Source of the DNA: Hydractinia symbiolongicarpus
Taxonomy: Eukaryota; Cnidaria; Hydrozoa; Anthoathecata; Hydractiniidae
Assembly (NCBI RefSeq): GCF_029227915.1
Contig: NC_079885.1
Span: 16,069,001-16,133,000, forward strand
Reading direction: 5' to 3'
Length of the DNA stretch: 64,000 bases
Both the position numbers and the translations under genes were made by a program. Positions 58,227-64,000 of this stretch are shown one piece after another (the first letter of the stretch is position 1; the number at the start of each line of letters is the position of its first letter). Under the pieces are notes generated by a model that saw only the letters and a program-made list of their open reading frames with translations, was not told the DNA's origin and made no database searches.

Positions 58227-58345
58227 AGCCTACGACACCGGGAGTTCCCAGGCGGTTCCCCATCCAAGTACTGTCCCGGCCCGACGATGCTTACCTTCCG
58301 TGATCGGTCGAGAACAGGTGTGTTCATCGTGGTATGGTCGTAGAC
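58227..58345 (-). rRNA. 5S rRNA: 5S rRNA gene, probable pseudogene
   Basis: R flank; T38A, T52G (A box), T73C (loop E) and G89A. The change in the A-box core GTTAAG makes normal transcription doubtful. Confidence 0.92.
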
Positions 58346-58793
58346 AAGCATACGGGCAGATATCTACGATTTATTAGCACATTACCTCGAAAATGGTTCA
58401 ATCTTTAAAGGTCATATTTCTTGACTGGATCATCCGAAATAGGTCGTGTTTATGTGCATTTGAAAGCTCTTTTCAAGCGCCATCCATTAATTACGACAAC
58501 CGTGCGCTTTAAGATTTCCGGTAAAAGTTCCAACGAAGACAATCTAGGGTACTTTCAGACTTAATTTTCATATGACAAAGTTAATTAGCAAATTAACTAC
58601 ATCGCCATTTTCTTTGTCTGACACTCGTAATCCATTCATTTGCGACGTGGCGCATTTATTGCAGCCAGATCGTAGCCGTTTTGAAGGGAAAGAAACTTCT
58701 AATCACGTCCCTTACTTGATTTACTCAGCGGCTATTGCGTAAAAAAGATACGTCACAGTCGTAATGATAAATAATTTAACGTGAAAAGTCAAT

Positions 58794-58912
58794 AGCCTAC
58801 GACACCGGGAGTTCCCAGGCGGTCCCCCATCCAAGTACTATCCCGGCCCGACGATGCTTAACTTCCGTGATCGGACGAGAACAGGTGAGTTCATCGTGGT
58901 ATGGTCGTAGAC
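58794..58912 (-). rRNA. 5S rRNA: 5S ribosomal RNA gene, T4 terminator
   Basis: R flank; A25T; TTTT terminator. Confidence 0.95.
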
Positions 58913-59362
58913 AAGCATACGGGCAGATATCTACGATTTATTAGCACATTACATCGAAAATGGTTCAAACTTTAAAGGTCATATTTCTTGACTGGATTAT
59001 ACGAAATAGGTCGTGTTTATGTGCATTTGAAAGCTCTTTTCAAGCGCTATCCATTATTTACGACAACCGTGCGCTTTAAGATTTCTGGTAAAAAGTTCCA
59101 ACGAAGACAATCTAGGGTACTTTCAGACTTAATTTTCATATGACAAAGTTAATTAGCAAATTAACTACATCGCCATTTTCTTTGTCTGACGCTCGTAATC
59201 CATTCATTTGCGACGTGGCGCATTTATTGCAGCCAGATCGTAGCCGTTTTAAAGGGAAAGAAACTTCTAATCACGTCCCTTACTTGATTTACTCAGCGGC
59301 TATTGCGTAAAAAAGATACGTCACAGTCGTAATGATAAATAATTTAACGTGAAAAAGTCAAT

Positions 59363-59481
59363 AGCCTGCGACACCGGGAGTTCCCAGGAGGTCCCCCATC
59401 CAAGTACTATCCCGGCCCGACGATGCTTAACTTCCGTGATCGGACGAGAACAGGTGTGTTCATCGTGGTATGGTCGTAGAC
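59363..59481 (-). rRNA. 5S rRNA: 5S ribosomal RNA gene, helix I variant
   Basis: R flank; G93T in the C box and T114C in helix I. Confidence 0.95.
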
Positions 59482-59931
59482 AAGCATACGGGCAGATATC
59501 TACGATTTATTAGCACATTACATCGAAAATGGTTCAAACTTTAAAGGTCATATTTCTTGACTGGATTATCCGAAATAGGTCGTGTTTATGTGCATTTGAA
59601 AGCTCTTTTCAAGCGCTATCCATTATTTACGACAACCATGCGCTTTAAGACTTCCGGTAAAAAGTTCCAACGAAGGCAATCTAGGGTACTTTCAGACTTA
59701 ATTTTTATATGACAAAGTTAATTAGCAAATTAACTACATCGCCATTTTCTTTGTCTGACGCTCGTAATCCATTCATTTGCGACGTGGCGCATTTATTGTA
59801 GCCAGATCGTAGCCGTTTTGAATGGAAAGAAACTTCTAATCACGTCCCTTACTTCATTTACTCAGCGGCTATTGCGTAAAAAAGATACGTCACAGTCGTA
59901 ATGATAAATATTTTAACGTGAAAAAGTCAAT

Positions 59932-60050
59932 AGCCTACGACATCGGGATTTCCCAGGCGGTCCCCCATCCAAGTACTATCCCGGCCCGACGATGCTTAAC
60001 TTACGTGATCGGACGAGAACAGGTGTGTTCATCGTGGTATGGTCGTAGAC
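59932..60050 (-). rRNA. 5S rRNA: 5S ribosomal RNA gene, variant copy
   Basis: R flank; G48T, C102A (loop E) and G108A. The upstream spacer is of q type. C102A plus G108A recurs at 62207-62325. Confidence 0.94.
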
Positions 60051-60499
60051 AAGCATACGGGCAGATATCTACGATTTATTAGCACATAACCTCGAAAATG
60101 GTTCAATCTTTAAAGGTCACATTTCTTGACTGGATCATCCGAAATAGGTCGTGTTTATGTGCATTTGAAAGCTCTTTTCAAGCGCCATCCATTAATTACG
60201 ACAACCGTGCGCTTTAAGATTTCCGGTAAAAGTTCCAACGAAGACAATCTAGGGTACTTTCAGACTTAATTTTCATATGACAAAGTTAATTAGCAAATTA
60301 ACTACATCGCCATTTTCTTTGTCTGACGCTCGTAATCCATTCATTTGCGACGTGGCGCATTTATTGCAGCCATATCGTAGCCGTTTTGAAGGGAAAGAAA
60401 CTTTTAATCACGTCCCTTACTTGATTTTCTCAGCGGCTATTGCGTAAAAAAGATACGTCACAGTCGTAATGATAAATAATTTAACGTGAAAAAGTCAAT

Positions 60500-60618
60500 A
60501 GCCTACGACACCGGGAGTTCCCAGGCGGTCCCCCATCCAAGTACTATCCCGGCCCGACGATGCTTAACTTCCGTGATCGGACGAGAACAGGTGTGTTCAT
60601 CGTGGTATGGTCGTAGAC
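60500..60618 (-). rRNA. 5S rRNA: 5S ribosomal RNA gene, consensus copy
   Basis: Exact consensus with R flank. The last consensus copy in the window. Confidence 0.97.
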
Positions 60619-61068
60619 AAGCATACGGGCAGATATCTACGATTTATTAGCACATTACATCGAAAATGGTTCAAACTTTAAAGGTCATATTTCTTGACTG
60701 GATTATCCGAAATAGGTCGCGTTTATGTGCATTTGAAAGCCCTTTTCAAGCGCTATCCATTATTTACGACAACCGTGCGCTTTAAGATTTCCGGTAAAAA
60801 GTTCCAACGAAGGCAATCTAGGGTACTTTCAGACTTAATTTTCATATGACAAAGTTAATTAGCAAATTAACTATATCGCCATTTTCTTTGTCTGACGCTC
60901 GTAATTCATTCATTTGCGACGTGGTGCATTTATTGCAGCCAGATTGTAGCCGTTTTGAAGGGAAAGAAAGTTCTAATCACGTCTCTTACTTGATTTACTC
61001 AGCGGCTATTGCGTAAAAAAGATACGTCACAGTCGTAATGATAAATAATTTAACGTGAAAAAGTCAAT

Positions 61069-61187
61069 AGCCTACGACACCGGGAGTTCCCAGGCGGTTC
61101 CCCATCCAAGTACTGTCCCAGCCCGACGATGCTTAACTTCCGTGATCGGTCGAGAACAGGTGTGTTCATCGTGGTATGGTCGTAGAC
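61069..61187 (-). rRNA. 5S rRNA: 5S rRNA gene, variant, hybrid unit
   Basis: R flank; T38A, C68T, T73C and G89A, as in 58227-58345 but with an intact A box. The upstream spacer starts as ATTACCTCG and continues as the r type (GATTATACG), so it is another mosaic unit. Confidence 0.93.
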
Positions 61188-61637
61188 AAGCATACGGGCA
61201 GATATCTACGATTTATTAGCACATTACCTCGAAAATGGTTCAAACTTTAAAGGTCATATTTCTTGACTGGATTATACGAAATAGGTCGTGTTTATGTGCA
61301 TTTGAAAGCTCTTTTCAAGCGCTATCCATTATTTACGACAACCGTGCGCTTTAAGATTTCCGGTAAAAAGTTCCAACGAAGACAATCTAGGGTACTTTCA
61401 GACTTAATTTTCATATGACAAAGTTAATTAGCAAATTAACTACATCGCCATTTTCTTTGTCTGACGCTCGTAATCCATTCATTTGCGACGTGGCGCATTT
61501 ATTGCAGCCAGATCGTAGCCGTTTTGAAGGGAAAGAAACTTCTAATCACGTCCCTTACTTGATTTACTCAGCGGCTATTGCGTAAAAAAGATACGTCACA
61601 GTCGTAATGATAAATAATTTAACGTGAAAAAGTCAAT

Positions 61638-61756
61638 AGCCTGCGACACCGGGAGTTCCCAGGCGGTCCCCCATCCAAGTACTATCCCGGCCCGACGATG
61701 CTTAACTTCCGTGATCGGACGAGAACAGGTGTGTTCATCGTGGTATGGTCGTAGAC
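61638..61756 (-). rRNA. 5S rRNA: 5S ribosomal RNA gene, helix I variant
   Basis: R flank, T114C. Confidence 0.95.
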
Positions 61757-62206
61757 AAGCATACGGGCAGATATCTACGATTTATTAGCACATTACATCG
61801 AAAATGGTTCAAACTTTAAAGGTCATATTTCTTGACTGGATTATCCGAAATAGGTCGTGTTTATGTGCATTTGAAAGCTCTTTTCAAGCGCTATCCATTA
61901 TTTACGACAACCATGCGCTTTAAGACTTCCGGTAAAAAGTTCCAACGAAGGCAATCTAGGGTACTTTCAGACTTAATTTTTATATGACAAAGTTAATTAG
62001 CAAATTAACTACATCGCCATTTTCTTTGTCTGACGCTCGTAATCCATTCATTTGCGACGTGGCGCATTTATTGCAGCCAGATCGTAGCCGTTTTGAATGG
62101 AAAGAAACTTCTAATCACGTCCCTTACTTCATTTACTCAGCGGCTATTGCGTAAAAAAGATACGTCACAGTCGTAATGATAAATATTTTAACGTGAAAAA
62201 GTCAAT

Positions 62207-62325
62207 AGCCTACGACATCGGGATTTCCCAGGCGGTCCCCCATCCAAGTACTATCCCGGCCCGACGATGCTTAACTTCCGTGATCGGACGAGAACAGGTG
62301 TGTTCATCGTGGTATGGTCGTAGAC
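62207..62325 (-). rRNA. 5S rRNA: 5S ribosomal RNA gene, variant copy
   Basis: R flank; C102A and G108A. Confidence 0.95.
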
Positions 62326-62775
62326 AAGCATACGGGCAGATATCTACGATTTATTAGCACATTACATCGAAAATGGTTCAAATTTTAAAGGTCATATTTC
62401 TTGACTGGATTATCTGAAATAGGTCGTGTTTATGTGCATTTGAAAGCTCTTTGCAAGCGCTATCTATTATTTACGACAACCATGCGCTTTAAGATTTCCG
62501 GTAAAAAGTTCCAACGAAGGCAATCTAGGGTACTTTCAGACTTAATTTTCATATGACAAAGTTAATTAGCAAATTAACTACATCGCCATTTTCTTTGTCT
62601 GACGCTCGTAATCCATTCATTTGCGACGTGGCGGATTTATTGCAGCCAGGTCGTAGCCGTTTTGAATGGAAAGAAACTTCTAATTACGTCCCTTACTTGA
62701 TTTACTCAGCGGCCATTGCGTAAAAAAGATACGTCACAGTCGTAATGATAAATAATTTAACGTGAAAAAGTCAAT

Positions 62776-62894
62776 AGCCTACGACACCGGGAGTTCCCAG
62801 GCGGTCCGCCATCCAAGTACTATCCAGGCCCGACGATGCTTAACTTCCTTGATCGGACGAGAACAGGTGTGTTCATTGTGGTATGGTCGTAGAC
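62776..62894 (-). rRNA. 5S rRNA: 5S ribosomal RNA gene, four-variant pair member
   Basis: R flank; G18A, C46A (helix III), G69T (intermediate element) and G87C (C box). These four are shared only with the adjacent copy at 63345. Confidence 0.94.
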
Positions 62895-63344
62895 AAGCAT
62901 ACGGGCAGATATCTACGATTTATTAGCACATTACATCGAAAATGGTTCAAACTTTAAAGGTCATATTTCTTGACTGGATTATCCGAAATAGGTCGTGTTT
63001 ATGTGCATTTGAAATCTCTTTTCAAGAGCTACCCATTATTTACGACAACCATGCGCTTTAAGATTTCCGGTAAAAAGTTCCAACGAAGTCAATCTAGGGT
63101 ACTTTCAGACTTAATTTTCATATGACAAAGTTAATTAGCAAATTAACTACATCGCCATTTTCTTTGTCTGACGCTCGTAATCCATTCATTTGCGACGTGG
63201 CGCATTTATTGCAGCCAGATCGTAGCCCTTTTGAATGGAAAGAAACTTCTAATTACGTCCCTTACTTGATTTACTCAGCGGCCATTGCGTAAAAAAGATA
63301 CGTCACAGTCGTAATGATAAATAATTTAACGTGAAAAAGTCAAT

Positions 63345-63463
63345 AGCCTACGACACCGGGAGTTCCCAGGCGGTCCGCCATCCAAGTACTATCCAGGCCC
63401 GACGATGCTTAACTTCCTTGATCGGACGAGAACAGGTGTGTTCATTGTGGTATGGTCGTAGAC
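63345..63463 (-). rRNA. 5S rRNA: 5S ribosomal RNA gene, four-variant pair member
   Basis: R flank; same G18A, C46A, G69T and G87C as 62776-62894. The upstream spacer matches that of the 62207 gene (TTATCTGAAAT, TTTGCAAGCG). Confidence 0.94.
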
Positions 63464-63913
63464 AAGCATACGGGCAGATATCTACGATTTATTAGCACAT
63501 TACATCGAAAATGGTTCAAATTTTAAAGGTCATATTTCTTGACTGGATTATCTGAAATAGGTCGTGTTTATGTGCATTTGAAAGCTCTTTGCAAGCGCTA
63601 TCTATTATTTACGACAACCATGCGCTTTAAGATTTCCGGTAAAAAGTTCCAACGAAGGCAATCTAGGGTACTTTCAGACTTAATTTTCATATGACAAAGT
63701 TAATTAGCAAATTAACTACATCGCCATTTTCTTTGTCTGACGCTCGTAATCCATTCATTTGCGACGTGGCGCATTTATTGCAGCCAGATCGTAGCCCTTT
63801 TGAATGGAAAGAAACTTCTAATCACGTCCCTTACTTCATTTACTCAGCGGCTATTGCGTAAAAAAGATACGTCACAGTCGTAATGATAAATATTTTAACG
63901 TGAAAAAGCCAAT

Positions 63914-64000
63914 AGCCTACGACATCGGGAGTTCCCAGGCGGTCCCCCATCCAAGTACTATCCCGGCCCGACGATGCTTAACTTCCGTGATCGGACGAGA
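63914..64000 (-). rRNA. 5S rRNA: 5S ribosomal RNA gene, cut by window edge
   Basis: Nt 33-119 are visible, with G108A and the ATTGGC 3' flank of the GAGCTACCC subtype. The missing 5' part lies beyond the window. The cut falls on the same base as the three fold-back breakpoints, which may be chance. Confidence 0.9.

Larger units (their letters stand above)
1..64000. repeat. Tandem 5S rDNA array, about 569-bp unit, orientation switching
   Basis: The whole window is built from one unit: a 119-nt 5S gene and about 450 bp of spacer. Distances between neighbouring genes are 564, 567, 568, 569 or 570 bp except at strand switches. I counted 100 full minus and 11 full plus genes. Seventeen copies match the consensus exactly by eye. 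No stretch is outside the repeat. Because the repeats are so similar, the long-range order depends on the quality of the assembly. Confidence 0.97.

Noticed and set aside
1-64000. CRISPR array or bacterial repeat system
   Set aside because: The repeat contains a eukaryotic 5S rRNA gene with Pol III signals; unit length and structure do not fit CRISPR.

Overview
This window is one continuous cluster of eukaryotic 5S ribosomal RNA genes. A unit of about 569 bp (119-nt gene plus about 450 bp of spacer) repeats from end to end. I read 111 full-length 5S genes (100 on the minus strand, 11 on the plus strand), five internally truncated copies and one copy cut by the right window edge. No protein-coding gene, transposon, tRNA, snRNA or spliced-leader gene could be supported. 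The RNA (minus-strand start GTCTACGACCATACCACG) has the animal 5S pattern, with a Pol III internal control region near nt 50-97 and a T-run terminator. An invertebrate animal is my best inference; the species cannot be named from this sequence. Positions written as nt are 5S RNA positions 1-119. Substitutions are given against the window's own consensus.

Layout. 1-57: end of a plus-oriented stretch. 58-2623: four minus genes and one truncated minus gene. 2624-4758: four plus genes. 4759-7324: a second copy of the minus block. 7325-9118: three plus genes and one truncated plus gene. 9119-24566: 27 minus genes and one truncated copy. 24567-26929: four plus genes and one truncated copy. 26930-64000: 65 minus genes and one edge-cut copy. 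The three minus-to-plus switches share one exact breakpoint inside a 5S gene (nt 33) and form long fold-back palindromes with a 45-bp centre. Two of the three internal plus-to-minus switches share a second exact breakpoint (nt 74).

Superimposed on the 569-bp unit are higher-order repeats: a 4,701-bp tandem block (1-9034), trimers of 1,701 bp and tetramers of 2,269 bp (12-22.5 kb), tetramers of 2,271 bp (35.3-39.8 kb), dimers of 1,137 bp (47.4-49.3 kb) and trimers of 1,705 bp (50.3-57.8 kb). Unit lengths of 564, 567 and 568 bp come from small indels: a 5-bp spacer deletion, a lost G in a GAAGGG tract, and shortened A/T runs.

Two upstream flanks exist, named by the bases just before +1: K (CCCGTTTGTTT) and R (CCCGTATGCTT). 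They are interspersed up to 49.8 kb; every later copy is R. All standard units carry a TATA-like TAATAAAT at -31 to -24. The usual terminator is TTTTT starting 7 nt after the gene, with a TTTTTT about 50 nt downstream that could act as a fail-safe. All genes would be transcribed by RNA polymerase III with TFIIIA, TFIIIC and TFIIIB to supply 5S rRNA for the large ribosomal subunit. Several subfamilies carry variants in helix I, loop E, the A box or the terminator and may be pseudogenes or variant 5S genes.
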